The notes under the pieces are model-generated. The model did not search any database, was not told where the DNA came from, and worked only from the letters and a program-made list of their open reading frames with translations. DNA of 6,422 bases from Treponema sp. (GTDB lineage: Bacteria; Spirochaetota; Spirochaetia; Treponematales; Breznakiellaceae): the NCBI GenBank assembly GCA_031284195.1, contig JAITAI010000220.1, positions 1 to 6,422 of the forward strand, written 5' to 3'. The number at the start of each line of letters is the position of its first letter. Position 1 is the first letter of the stretch. Of the stretch, positions 1-6,178 are shown piece by piece. A program made the position numbers and the translations under genes.

Positions 1-357
1 CTGAATATCCGGTTAAGAATAGATATACCCCGGACTCTGTTATAACTCCGGTGAACCCTGAAGTCCAAGACTCGAAGAGGATTCCGGCGGTTTCTGATTT
101 CCTCTGTTATATTCGCTGCATCTATTCTGCCTCTTGAGGATGATGGATATACTCAATCACCTTACTTCTGAAACAGGATGGTTAAAGTCCCGATCTTCTC
201 CCTAGAGCAAAAAGGCTTGGGAGCCCTCCCGCAAAGGAAGGGTAATAAACCGTTAAGGTGGAAGAGCTTAGGCCCCTCCTCCCTAAGGGTTTGCGCTTAT
301 CCTGCATTAAACCAAAAACAGTAGGTAAAGTCTTCTCCGGGTAATCGTGATTTGAGC
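1..357. other. Gene-poor left end, no convincing gene
   Basis: I see no supportable coding region here. A plus-strand frame is open from the left edge to a TGA at 135-137, and the opposite strand is also partly open, but neither gives a product I recognise. A 21-codon plus-strand ORF (140-205) and a minus-strand ORF that starts inside the neighbouring Cys-rich gene (182-367) lack family features. The stretch lies downstream of the feo operon and is rich in short G- and C-runs around 219-300, with several small competing hairpins. The open frame at the edge could be the tail of a gene that begins outside the window. Confidence 0.4.
209..225 (-). terminator. Weak candidate terminator of the feo operon
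   Basis: Read on the minus strand, a GGCT/AGCC stem with a 4-base loop (214-225) is followed directly by five T (209-213). It lies about 130 bases past the stop of the last feo gene. The stem is only 4 bp, and an overlapping alternative (GGGA/TCCC at 219-230) competes with it. It is the best rho-independent candidate I can find downstream of the operon, but it is weak. Confidence 0.28.
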
Positions 358-516
358 TTACCTGCAAGTCTTGGAACAGTTATCACAACCGCAGCCGCAG
401 GGGGATTTGCCTTTGCGATAGTTGAGAATGGTTCTCACCAGGGCAAAGCTTATAATTCCCAAAACCACTGCGCCCACAATAATGGTAGATAGGTTTTCCA
501 AAATAAAGGGGATCAT
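358..516 (-). CDS. FeoB-associated Cys-rich membrane protein
   Basis: This is a 52-residue protein that a long-ORF cutoff would miss. It has a short N-terminus, one hydrophobic membrane segment at about residues 10-28, a basic stretch (R34, K35, K37), then a C-terminal cluster of five cysteines: SPCGCGCDNCSKTC, with C40, C42, C44, C47 and C51. Length, layout and position just after feoB match the FeoB-associated Cys-rich membrane protein family. The basic segment after the helix suggests that the Cys tail faces the cytoplasm, where it could bind iron or another metal. That role is inferred, because the family's biochemistry is poorly known. The ATG at 514-516 follows AAGGA with about 7 bases of spacing. 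The start lies 67 bases beyond the feoB stop, on the same strand, so co-transcription is likely. Function is less certain than family assignment. Confidence 0.86.
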   Translation of the reverse strand: MIPFILENLSTIIVGAVVLGIISFALVRTILNYRKGKSPCGCGCDNCSKTCR

Positions 517-541
517 CTCGTTTCCTTAAATATAAGTTTCT

Positions 542-587
542 GTAGTTACCTTGAGCGATTTCACCGCAACCTCCAAAGGTAACCTAC
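542..587. other. Stem-loop between feoB and the Cys-rich gene
   Basis: GTTACCTT (545-552) pairs perfectly with AAGGTAAC (576-583). Past one bulged base (584), GTA (542-544) pairs with TAC (585-587). The loop is 23 bases. The stem overlaps the feoB stop codon and lies upstream of the next gene's ribosome binding site. There is no T-run, so it is not a standard terminator. An RNA-processing or stability role that sets the feoB to small-gene ratio is possible but unproven. Confidence 0.35.
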
Positions 588-2833
588 GCCGCAGCCCCTT
601 GGGATCCGGAAAGGGATTTAAACTTCGCTTCAGATGGTTTCCGGACCAGGAGGTAGATGAGTAGCGCCAGGGCTGCAAAACCGAATACCGTACCAATGCC
701 AAAGCCACTCCCCGCAAAGAGGTTCCCTAGTTGGTAGATGATGAGGGCGATGATATACGCATAAACAGTCTGATACCCCAGGGCGAACCAGGTCCATCGG
801 GGGTTGTTCATCTCCCGTTTGATGGCGCCGATAGCGGCAAAACAGGGAGCGCATAAGAGGTTGAAGGCGAGGAAGGCATAGGCGGAAACTACCGTAAAGT
901 TGGCGGCAAAGGCATCCCAGATTTCTGAGCCGTCCTCAGCAACTTCAGCGTATCCGTAAAGAACCCCCAGGGTACCTACCACGTTTTCCTTAGCCACAAG
1001 CCCGGTGATTGTCGCTACCGTGGCGCTCCAGGTCCCGAACCCTAGGGGGGCGAAGATCCATGCAATGGCCTGGGCCACCTTTGCCAAAAGGCCGTCGTTC
1101 AGGTCTTCCACCATCCCAAAGCCTTCATCGGTAATACCAAAACTCGAAAGGAACCAGATTCCCACTGCAGAGATGAGGATCACAGTCCCCGCCTTCTTGA
1201 CAAACGACCAAGCCCGCTCCCCCATACTCCGTAAGACATTAGTGATGGTAGGGAGGTGATAAGCAGGAAGCTCCATCACAAAGGGGGAGGGATCTCCGGC
1301 GAAGATCCTGGTTTTCTTGAGGATGATCCCTGACACGATGACCGAGAAGATTCCGAGGAAGTAAGCACTGGGCGCCACCCACCATACCCCACCCAAAACC
1401 GCACCGGAGATGAGGGCGATGATGGGGAGCTTTGCCCCACAGGGCATAAAGGTAGTGGTCATCACGGTCATGCGACGGTCCTGTTCGCTCTCGATGGTTC
1501 GGGATGCCATGACCCCAGGGATACCGCAGCCCGTACTTATCAGCATGGGGATAAAGCTCCGTCCCGAGAGACCGAAGCGTCGGAATATCCGATCCAGGAT
1601 AAAGGCGATGCGGGCCATATAACCGCAGGCTTCCAGAGTAGCCAGAAAACAGAAGAGGACCAGCATCTGAGGCACAAAGCCCAAGACCGCGCCTACACCG
1701 CCGATGATCCCGTCTAGAATGAGACCGTTAAGCCACTCCGCAGTTCCTGCAGCCTCAAGCCAGCCAGCCACCACCACCGGTATCCCCGGCACCCAGACGC
1801 CGAAGTCCTCCGGCGCAGGTTCCTCTTCCATTGCTCCCGCTTCAAAGGCCTCCACTGCTTCCGCATACGCGCTACCCCCTGTTAGGTGCCAGCCGTCGCC
1901 GAAAAGGCCGTCATTGGTCCAATCGGTTACCCAGGTTCCCACGGTGGTTATAGAGACAAAATAGATGAGGAAGATCACCGCAGCAAAGATCGGCAGCGCG
2001 GCAAAACGGTTGGTGACTACCTGGTCGATCTTGTCGGAAAGGCTCAGTTTCTCCCGGGATTTCTTCTTGAGTACCGTAGGGAGGAGCCCTGCGATATACC
2101 GGTACCGTTCCTCGGTGATGATGGTTTCCGTGTCATCTTCCAGGGTTTTTTCCACGCCTTTGATGAGCGGTTCCACTGCAGGAAGACTCACCTTTTCGGC
2201 AAACTTGGGGTCCCGCTCAAATATCTTGAGGGCACAAAAACGCCGCTGGCTCTGGGGGACCTGATTCTCCAGAAAGAGCATGATCTGATCCAAGGTTTTC
2301 TCCACCGGATCGGAAAAGCGGCAAGGCGCAACAGGTTCCTGCTTGTTTTCTGCGGCCCTAACCGCAGCCTCCCCTACTTCCCGAACTCCCGTACCTTTTA
2401 AAGCGGACATGGCGAGGACTTCACAGCCCAGGATTTTCCCAAGCTCCCCCAGGTCTATTACATCCCCGGCCTTCTCTACCACGTCGATCATGTTTACCCC
2501 TACTACCACAGGAATTCCCATGTCCAGAAGCTGGGTGGTCAGAAAAAGGTTCCGTTCCAGGTTGGTCCCGTCGATGATATTGAGGATCACCTCAGGCTTT
2601 TCTTCCAAGAGGTAGTTCCTGGAGATAACCTCCTCCAAAGAATAAGGAGACAGGGAATAAATCCCCGGAAGGTCAATAACGCTCACCTCCTTATGTCCTT
2701 TGAGGCGCCCCTCTTTTTTCTCTACCGTAACTCCCGGCCAGTTTCCCACAAACTGGTTTGCCCCGGTGAGGGCGTTAAACAACGTGGTTTTACCACAGTT
2801 CGGATTACCGGCTAAGGCGATTTTTACTGCCAT
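584..2833 (-). CDS. feoB: Ferrous iron transport protein B (FeoB)
   Basis: This is the inner-membrane Fe(II) transporter with an N-terminal G domain, 749 residues, a normal full length. Visible G motifs are G1 GNPNCGKTT (9-17), the G2 threonine T36 in PGVTVE, G3 DLPG (54-57), G4 NMID (114-117) and a G5-like SALK (143-146). A helical linker follows (about 165-275), then the membrane core from about residue 279. The core has both Gate motifs: GCGIPGVMASR (435-445) and FMPCGAKLP (462-470). It also has GYMAR (404-408) and a C-terminal CAPCFAA (661-667). The cysteines C436, C465, C661 and C664 sit where FeoB pore or gate cysteines are expected. The loop after the first membrane helix is extended and acidic (about 321-343). 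The ATG follows AAGGAG with 7 bases of spacing, 45 bases after feoA2. The protein appears intact, with no missing key residue. Confidence 0.97.
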   Translation of the reverse strand: MAVKIALAGNPNCGKTTLFNALTGANQFVGNWPGVTVEKKEGRLKGHKEVSVIDLPGIYSLSPYSLEEVISRNYLLEEKPEVILNIIDGTNLERNLFLTTQLLDMGIPVVVGVNMIDVVEKAGDVIDLGELGKILGCEVLAMSALKGTGVREVGEAAVRAAENKQEPVAPCRFSDPVEKTLDQIMLFLENQVPQSQRRFCALKIFERDPKFAEKVSLPAVEPLIKGVEKTLEDDTETIITEERYRYIAGLLPTVLKKKSREKLSLSDKIDQVVTNRFAALPIFAAVIFLIYFVSITTVGTWVTDWTNDGLFGDGWHLTGGSAYAEAVEAFEAGAMEEEPAPEDFGVWVPGIPVVVAGWLEAAGTAEWLNGLILDGIIGGVGAVLGFVPQMLVLFCFLATLEACGYMARIAFILDRIFRRFGLSGRSFIPMLISTGCGIPGVMASRTIESEQDRRMTVMTTTFMPCGAKLPIIALISGAVLGGVWWVAPSAYFLGIFSVIVSGIILKKTRIFAGDPSPFVMELPAYHLPTITNVLRSMGERAWSFVKKAGTVILISAVGIWFLSSFGITDEGFGMVEDLNDGLLAKVAQAIAWIFAPLGFGTWSATVATITGLVAKENVVGTLGVLYGYAEVAEDGSEIWDAFAANFTVVSAYAFLAFNLLCAPCFAAIGAIKREMNNPRWTWFALGYQTVYAYIIALIIYQLGNLFAGSGFGIGTVFGFAALALLIYLLVRKPSEAKFKSLSGSQGAAA

Positions 2834-2878
2834 AATTACGCTCCTTATCGCACCATACTACACAAACAACGCCATTTT

Positions 2879-3100
2879 TCATTGTATTTCGATAATAGCA
2901 ATGTCCCCTTTACGGAGGCTCAGTTCATAACCCCGGACATGCACCTCAATGGGATCTCCTAATGGAGCGACCTTGCGTACCAAGATTTCCGCATCCCGGG
3001 TGATTCCCATATCCATGATCCGGCGTTTTACCGCACCCTGGCCGTGGAGCTTAACCACCCGGACAGTTTCCCCCGGTCTTACATCCTTTAAAGTTCGCAT
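2879..3100 (-). CDS. feoA: FeoA family protein, second copy (classic SH3-like type)
   Basis: This is a 73-residue cytosolic FeoA, an SH3-like fold thought to assist FeoB. Hallmarks are the early GETVRVVKL strand (10-18), GQGAVKRRIMDMGIT (20-34), a central strand with VAPLGDP (44-50), and the closing segment RGYELSLRKGDIAII (56-70). This is the textbook FeoA pattern, and it is closer to stand-alone FeoA proteins than the upstream copy is. The ATG follows AAGGAG with about 6 bases of spacing. Only 15 bases separate it from the stop of feoA1, and feoB starts 45 bases downstream, so the three genes almost certainly share a transcript. It probably binds FeoB's membrane or G domain, although the exact role of FeoA is unsettled for the family. 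Confidence 0.95.
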   Translation of the reverse strand: MRTLKDVRPGETVRVVKLHGQGAVKRRIMDMGITRDAEILVRKVAPLGDPIEVHVRGYELSLRKGDIAIIEIQ

Positions 3101-3115
3101 AGGATTCTCCTTTTT

Positions 3116-3325
3116 TCATACCATGATTTTATTCGCCATTTCCCGGCTGATAGCAATTCGGGAATCCTTGACATTAACAATCATATTTCCGTTTATTTCA
3201 GAAACCACCGTAACCACACCGCCCACGGTAAAGCCCAGGGTTTCCAGTCGTTTTTTTATATCATCCCGGCCACCGATTTTTTTGATTGCATTGACTTCAC
3301 CGGGTTTAACTAAAGCTAAGGGCAT
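3116..3325 (-). CDS. feoA: FeoA family protein, first copy (divergent type)
   Basis: This is a 69-residue FeoA-like protein and the first gene of the feo operon. It begins MPLALVKPGE and has the FeoA-like turn KKIGGRDDIKKRLETLGF (15-32), then GGVVTVVSEINGNMIVNV (35-52) and a SRIAISREMANKIMV tail (55-69). It lacks the GxGxxxRRxxxMG signature of the downstream copy, having GRDDIKKRLETLGF instead, so the two are distinct paralogues and not a recent duplication. Similar tandem pairs are known to me from Firmicutes feo operons. The start is firm, because a strong AGGGGAGGT lies 8 bases before the ATG. Two FeoA proteins might form a heteromeric complex or bind different parts of FeoB, which is inference. 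The promoter described at 3380-3408 drives it. Confidence 0.92.
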   Translation of the reverse strand: MPLALVKPGEVNAIKKIGGRDDIKKRLETLGFTVGGVVTVVSEINGNMIVNVKDSRIAISREMANKIMV

Positions 3326-3366
3326 CAGAACATACCTCCCCTCATAAGATCTGTTATTTTTTTCTA

Positions 3367-3384
3367 ATAATGTTACTTCATTAT
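3367..3384. promoter_or_regulatory. Operator-like dyad over the feo promoter -10 box
   Basis: The perfect inverted repeat ATAATG-TTACTT-CATTAT (6-bp arms, 6-bp spacer) overlaps five bases of the -10 box at 3380-3385. The arms match the outer ends of the classical Fur box (ATAATG...CATTAT), but the spacer is one base longer than in that consensus. A repressor bound here would block RNA polymerase. A Fur-family or DtxR/TroR-type iron regulator is the natural guess given the operon. The sequence is AT-rich, so chance resemblance is a real risk. Confidence 0.45.
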
Positions 3385-3408
3385 AACTAATAATAACTAA
3401 AAAAACAA
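3380..3408 (-). promoter_or_regulatory. Sigma-70-type promoter of the feo operon
   Basis: Read on the minus strand, a -35 box TTGTTT (3403-3408) and a consensus -10 box TATAAT (3380-3385) are separated by exactly 17 bases. The predicted start of transcription is near 3373, giving a leader of about 47 bases that ends in the strong feoA1 Shine-Dalgarno. The spacer contains two copies of ATAACTAA (3383-3390 and 3393-3400, plus strand) at a 10-bp period, about one helical turn, possibly a second protein contact. No other promoter in the upstream region fits as well. Confidence 0.6.
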
Positions 3409-3418
3409 TAATCGTCTA

Positions 3419-3437
3419 CTGCATGCAGCGTCTGCAT
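3419..3437. promoter_or_regulatory. Compound CTGCAT/ATGCAG dyad upstream of the feo promoter
   Basis: CTGCATGCAG (3419-3428) is a perfect 10-bp palindrome. It overlaps ATGCAG-CGT-CTGCAT (3423-3437), a perfect 6-3-6 dyad, so the unit CTGCAT or its complement occurs three times in 19 bases. It lies 10-30 bases upstream of the -35 box. That placement suits an activator or a second repressor contact. I cannot match it to a known regulator. Confidence 0.4.
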
Positions 3438-3443
3438 TTAACG

Positions 3444-3461
3444 GTATATTTCTTTATATAC
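3444..3461. promoter_or_regulatory. GTATAT-N6-ATATAC dyad upstream of the feo promoter
   Basis: This is a perfect inverted repeat with 6-bp arms and a 6-bp spacer, the same geometry as the dyad over the -10 box but with different arms. It sits 36 bases upstream of the -35 box. It may be a distal operator, or part of an AT-rich activation region. It could also be chance in AT-rich DNA. Confidence 0.3.
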
Positions 3462-3511
3462 TAAAGATTTACCCTTTAACATACCCTGTATCTAGGGGAA
3501 GGGAATTCATT

Positions 3512-3613
3512 ATGCTATGGAGAATTGTAAATTCCAAAAGTAAATGCAGAAACTCTGACTTCATGACCGAGGGAAAGGACCATTACGTAAAGGAACGGGG
3601 GAGGGTGCCGTAA
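3512..3613 (+). CDS. Candidate 33-residue small protein, unknown
   Basis: An ATG at 3512 opens a 33-codon frame ending in TAA at 3611-3613. The peptide starts MLWRIVNSKSKCRNSDF and ends in a charged tail (EGKDHYVKERGRVP). GGGGAAGGG ends 9 bases before the ATG and could serve as a ribosome binding site. The frame is antisense to the flanking genes, in the space between the feo promoter and the end of the epimerase-like gene. I recognise no family, and it has only one cysteine and no membrane segment. A frame this short can arise by chance. The credible ribosome binding site is the main reason to list it. Confidence 0.22.
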   Translation: MLWRIVNSKSKCRNSDFMTEGKDHYVKERGRVP

Positions 3614-3636
3614 GACCTAGCCCTGGTCCCTCCCCC
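3597..3636. terminator. GC-rich stem-loop after the epimerase-like gene
   Basis: GGGGGAGGG (3597-3605) pairs perfectly with CCCTCCCCC (3628-3636), a 9-bp stem with a 22-base loop. It begins 17 bases past the stop of the minus-strand gene at 3654-4679, where a terminator is expected. Neither side has a good T-run; on the minus strand it is followed by GTTCCTTTA. It may slow polymerase or protect the transcript end, but it is not a textbook rho-independent terminator. Confidence 0.42.
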
Positions 3637-3653
3637 AAAACCCGTAACCCTCT

Positions 3654-4679
3654 TTAAGAAGGGCCGTGAAGTATTTCTTTAACCGCCTTTTCCTGGGCCG
3701 CGATGACCTTATCGCACCAGGCGTCGAATTCAGGGTCCTCCTTCTGCTGTTCCTTGTGGGATAACACATAGGCTAGGGTTTCCCGGATTCCCTGGTCAAA
3801 ACGGACCTTGGCGGTAAACCCGGGGACCAAGCGTTTCAGTTTAGCCGTATCGAACACCACCGAATGGGCCTTGTCCCCCAGAAGCCCGCCCTGAAAATTG
3901 TAAGGGCCGCTCTGAGCCAGAAATTCACTGGCCACATGCACCGCTTTAAGAGGTACTCCCAGAGCGCTGGCAATGGTTTCGTATATCTGGTTCCAGGTGA
4001 GGGTTTCATCAGCGGTGATCTGCACTGCCTCCCCAATGGCATGGATATTACCCATAAGACCGGTGAATCCCTGGGCAAAATCGCTATTATGGGTGAGGGT
4101 CCATAGGCTCGTGCCGTCCCCATGGATGATCACCGGTTTCCCCTCCAGGAACCGTTTTATCACCTGCCAACTGCCGTATTTGCCATGGACCCCCAGCGGA
4201 ACGCTCCGTTCATCATAGGTATGACTGGGACGGACAATGGTGATAGGGAAACCGTAGTCCCGGTACAAGGCAAGGAGGACCTGTTCACAGGCGATCTTGT
4301 TCCGGGAGTATTCCCAGAAGGGATTGGCCAGGGGGGTACTTTCGTTTATCCGGTAGTCTGATAGGGGCTTTTGATAGGCCGAAGCAGAGCTGATGGCTAT
4401 GTATTGGGTAGTTTTGTCCTTAAAAAGCCGGAAATCCCGTTCAATTTGAGCAGGCCCAAACGTAATAAAATCTGCCACTACATCGAATCGCAATCCCTTT
4501 ATCTTTTCCGCCACCTCTGCCTCTTGGTTAATATCCCCACGAATCTCCGTAACCTTCCCAGAGAAGAGATGATTCCGGCTGCCTCGGTTGAGGAGGTAGA
4601 GTTCCCAACCTTGGGCGAGGATGTTCTGTGAAATAGCGGTGCTGATGGTTCCGGTACCGCCGATAAATAAAGCCTTCAT
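3654..4679 (-). CDS. NAD(P)-binding SDR / epimerase-dehydratase-like protein
   Basis: This is a 341-residue protein with an N-terminal Rossmann fold of the extended or atypical short-chain dehydrogenase type. The cofactor motif GGTGTIS (7-13) begins at residue 7 but has Ser where the third Gly of GxxGxxG is usual. Strand two ends in LLNRGS (29-34), with no acidic residue, which argues for NADP or a non-standard cofactor mode. A serine cluster ISSASAY (96-102) and Y124-x3-K128 (YSRNK) form the likely catalytic set. RPSHTYDER (150-158) and HGDGTSLWTLTHNSDFAQGF (186-205) are typical of sugar-nucleotide epimerase relatives and of CSP41-like proteins. The substrate cannot be named. The ATG follows AAGGAG with 5 bases of spacing. 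The gene is 113 bases downstream of the MATE gene, with a strong hairpin between, so it probably has its own promoter. Confidence 0.85.
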   Translation of the reverse strand: MKALFIGGTGTISTAISQNILAQGWELYLLNRGSRNHLFSGKVTEIRGDINQEAEVAEKIKGLRFDVVADFITFGPAQIERDFRLFKDKTTQYIAISSASAYQKPLSDYRINESTPLANPFWEYSRNKIACEQVLLALYRDYGFPITIVRPSHTYDERSVPLGVHGKYGSWQVIKRFLEGKPVIIHGDGTSLWTLTHNSDFAQGFTGLMGNIHAIGEAVQITADETLTWNQIYETIASALGVPLKAVHVASEFLAQSGPYNFQGGLLGDKAHSVVFDTAKLKRLVPGFTAKVRFDQGIRETLAYVLSHKEQQKEDPEFDAWCDKVIAAQEKAVKEILHGPS

Positions 4680-4697
4680 AGGTTCTCCTTACCATAA

Positions 4698-4719
4698 AAT
4701 ATAAGAAACATACGTTTCT
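4698..4719 (-). promoter_or_regulatory. Dyad and possible -10 box before the epimerase-like gene
   Basis: AGAAAC-ATAC-GTTTCT (4704-4719) is a perfect 6-4-6 inverted repeat. It overlaps a second dyad, ATACG-N6-CGTAT (4710-4725). On the minus strand a -10-like TATATT (4698-4703) follows immediately, 18 bases before the ATG. No good -35 box is visible at 16-18 bases, so any promoter here would need an activator or a different sigma factor. The dyad could be an operator. Confidence 0.3.
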
Positions 4720-4745
4720 GCGTATACATAAAGCCCTTGAGGAAA

Positions 4746-4784
4746 CTTTGGGGCCCCTGCTTCTGGTAATGGGGATCCCCAAAG
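4746..4784 (-). terminator. Strong stem-loop after the MATE gene
   Basis: CTTTGGGG (4746-4753) pairs with CCCCAAAG (4777-4784). It continues inward as CCCC (4754-4757) with GGGG (4771-4774) past a 2-base bulge, giving 12 pairs and a 13-base loop. On the minus strand it starts 8 bases after the MATE stop and is followed by TTTCCTC, a broken T-run. It is best read as a terminator or attenuator between the transporter and the epimerase-like gene. Confidence 0.5.
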
Positions 4785-4792
4785 CCTCCGGA

Positions 4793-6142
4793 TCAGGTAC
4801 GTAAGAGGCGCTCTTTCCGCAGCAGCTTTTTTATCGTGAAGATGATGGCGCTGGTGAGCGGAATACAGGCCCCTATATAGGCCAAAGGCCCGGCAAAGCA
4901 AATACCTATAAACCCGAAATGGGCGGAGAGGATGATGGCGGCAAAGGTACGCATCAGCAATTCCATAATCCCGGCAATGGTGGGAACCAGGCTGTTCCCC
5001 AAGCCCTGCAGGGTCTGCCGGAAGATAAAGAGGCAGGCCAGGAACAGATAAAAGCTGCCGTTGATCTGGAGGTACCGATGGGCTAAGGCTAAGGTTTCTG
5101 GTTCTTTCCCGATAAAAAGAGCCGCCAAATGATGACCGGCAAAAAAGTAGAACAACCCCATAAGGAAGCTGAAAGCACAGGACATAAGGGAGCACTGGAT
5201 AAGGCCTTTACGGATCCGGTCTATCTTCCGTGCCCCGTAATTTTGAGCCGCGTAGGTGGTCATGGCCGCGCCGAAGGATGCCATGGGCATGGTAGCGAAC
5301 TGGTCTATTTTCTGGGACGCGGTATAGGCTGCCACTGCGCTGATCCCCAGTTGGTTTAAGGCAAATTGAACGGTTACAATGCCTATGGCGATGATACTCA
5401 TCTGGAAACCCATGGGAAGGGCCCCTTTGATATGGGTAAGTAGTTCTGCGCCGGTGATTCCCCGCCAGTCTTCTTGGGTGATACGGAGCAGGGGTATCTT
5501 TTTTATGAGAACGGGGATACACAAGAGCCCTGCAAGCAGTTGGGCAATCACCGTGGCATAAGCTGCGCCGGCAACCCCGGTATGAAAAATCAAGATAAAC
5601 AGAAAATCCAGGATAATATTGATGATACAGGCAATCACCAGGAATATGAGAGGCGTCCGGCTGTCCCCCATGGCCCGCATGACGTTAGAACAGAGGTTAA
5701 ACAGGATGGCCGCTCCGATACCCCCATATATCACCACGATATAGGAATAGGCCCCGTCCAGAATTTCCGGCGGGGTCTGGAGGAGCCGTAACAGAGGCAG
5801 GGCAGAGAGCATGCTAATCAGCATCAATACCAAGGTGAGCCCCACTCCTAAAAGGATACTTACGGCAAAACTCCGGCGTACCCCTGAGGCATCTCCTGCG
5901 CCGAAACGCTGGGAAGTGATGATCGATGCCCCTTGAGTGAACCCAATCACAAAACCCAAGATAAGGAAGTTGATACTTCCGGTACAGCCTACTGCGGCGA
6001 GGGCTTCCACTCCGATGGTCCTGCCCACGATAATGGTATCTGCCATGTTATAACATTGCTGGAACAGGTTCCCGGCAAACAAAGGTGCCGCAAACGATAA
6101 GATTAAAATGGCAGGATTTCCTACCGTAAGATTTTTAGTCAT
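4793..6142 (-). CDS. MATE family multidrug/cation efflux transporter
   Basis: This is a 449-residue integral membrane protein with about 12 hydrophobic segments in two related halves, the normal MATE length and layout. Family signatures are NLFQQCYNMADTIIVGR (25-41), RAMGDSRTPL (156-165), GVAGAAYATVIAQ (189-201), QNYGARK (300-306) and RQTLQGLGNSLVPTIAG (375-391). These place it in the prokaryotic DinF/NorM-like branch. Such proteins export organic cations or drugs in exchange for Na+ or H+; the substrate here is unknown. The start is chosen because MTKNLTVGNP aligns with typical MATE N-termini. The Shine-Dalgarno is poor, though: the nearest GGAG is about 22 bases upstream and is followed by a stop in its own ATG frame. 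The gene is transcribed away from the insertion sequence at the right edge. Confidence 0.94.
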   Translation of the reverse strand: MTKNLTVGNPAILILSFAAPLFAGNLFQQCYNMADTIIVGRTIGVEALAAVGCTGSINFLILGFVIGFTQGASIITSQRFGAGDASGVRRSFAVSILLGVGLTLVLMLISMLSALPLLRLLQTPPEILDGAYSYIVVIYGGIGAAILFNLCSNVMRAMGDSRTPLIFLVIACIINIILDFLFILIFHTGVAGAAYATVIAQLLAGLLCIPVLIKKIPLLRITQEDWRGITGAELLTHIKGALPMGFQMSIIAIGIVTVQFALNQLGISAVAAYTASQKIDQFATMPMASFGAAMTTYAAQNYGARKIDRIRKGLIQCSLMSCAFSFLMGLFYFFAGHHLAALFIGKEPETLALAHRYLQINGSFYLFLACLFIFRQTLQGLGNSLVPTIAGIMELLMRTFAAIILSAHFGFIGICFAGPLAYIGACIPLTSAIIFTIKKLLRKERLLRT

Positions 6143-6178
6143 TAGTATTAAGCTAAGGATACTACTCCATTGAAAATG

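Noticed and set aside
182..367. 61-codon minus-strand frame downstream of the Cys-rich gene
   Set aside because: Its start lies inside the Cys-rich gene in another frame, its internal ATG at 305-307 has no ribosome binding site, and the product is unrecognisable.
526..717. Possible frameshifted extension of the FeoB C-terminus
   Set aside because: FeoB already has a normal length and ends naturally at 584. The tail in the other frame is short and shows no family match that I know.
1886..2401. 171-codon open frame on the plus strand
   Set aside because: It lies wholly opposite feoB, whose protein is intact and full of family motifs. Its translation shows no family features.
3326..3653. Iron or metal riboswitch in the feo leader
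   Set aside because: The predicted leader is only about 47 bases and shows no conserved riboswitch architecture that I recognise. Protein operators explain the symmetry better.
4689..5195. 168-codon minus-strand frame within the MATE gene
   Set aside because: It is a shifted-frame shadow of the MATE coding sequence, rich in Arg, Pro and Ser with no domain pattern.
5474..5791. 105-codon plus-strand frame
   Set aside because: It is antisense to the intact MATE gene and has no recognisable features.
6168..6170. Alternative upstream ATG for the MATE gene
   Set aside because: It is followed at once by GAG and TAG, so it cannot extend the protein.
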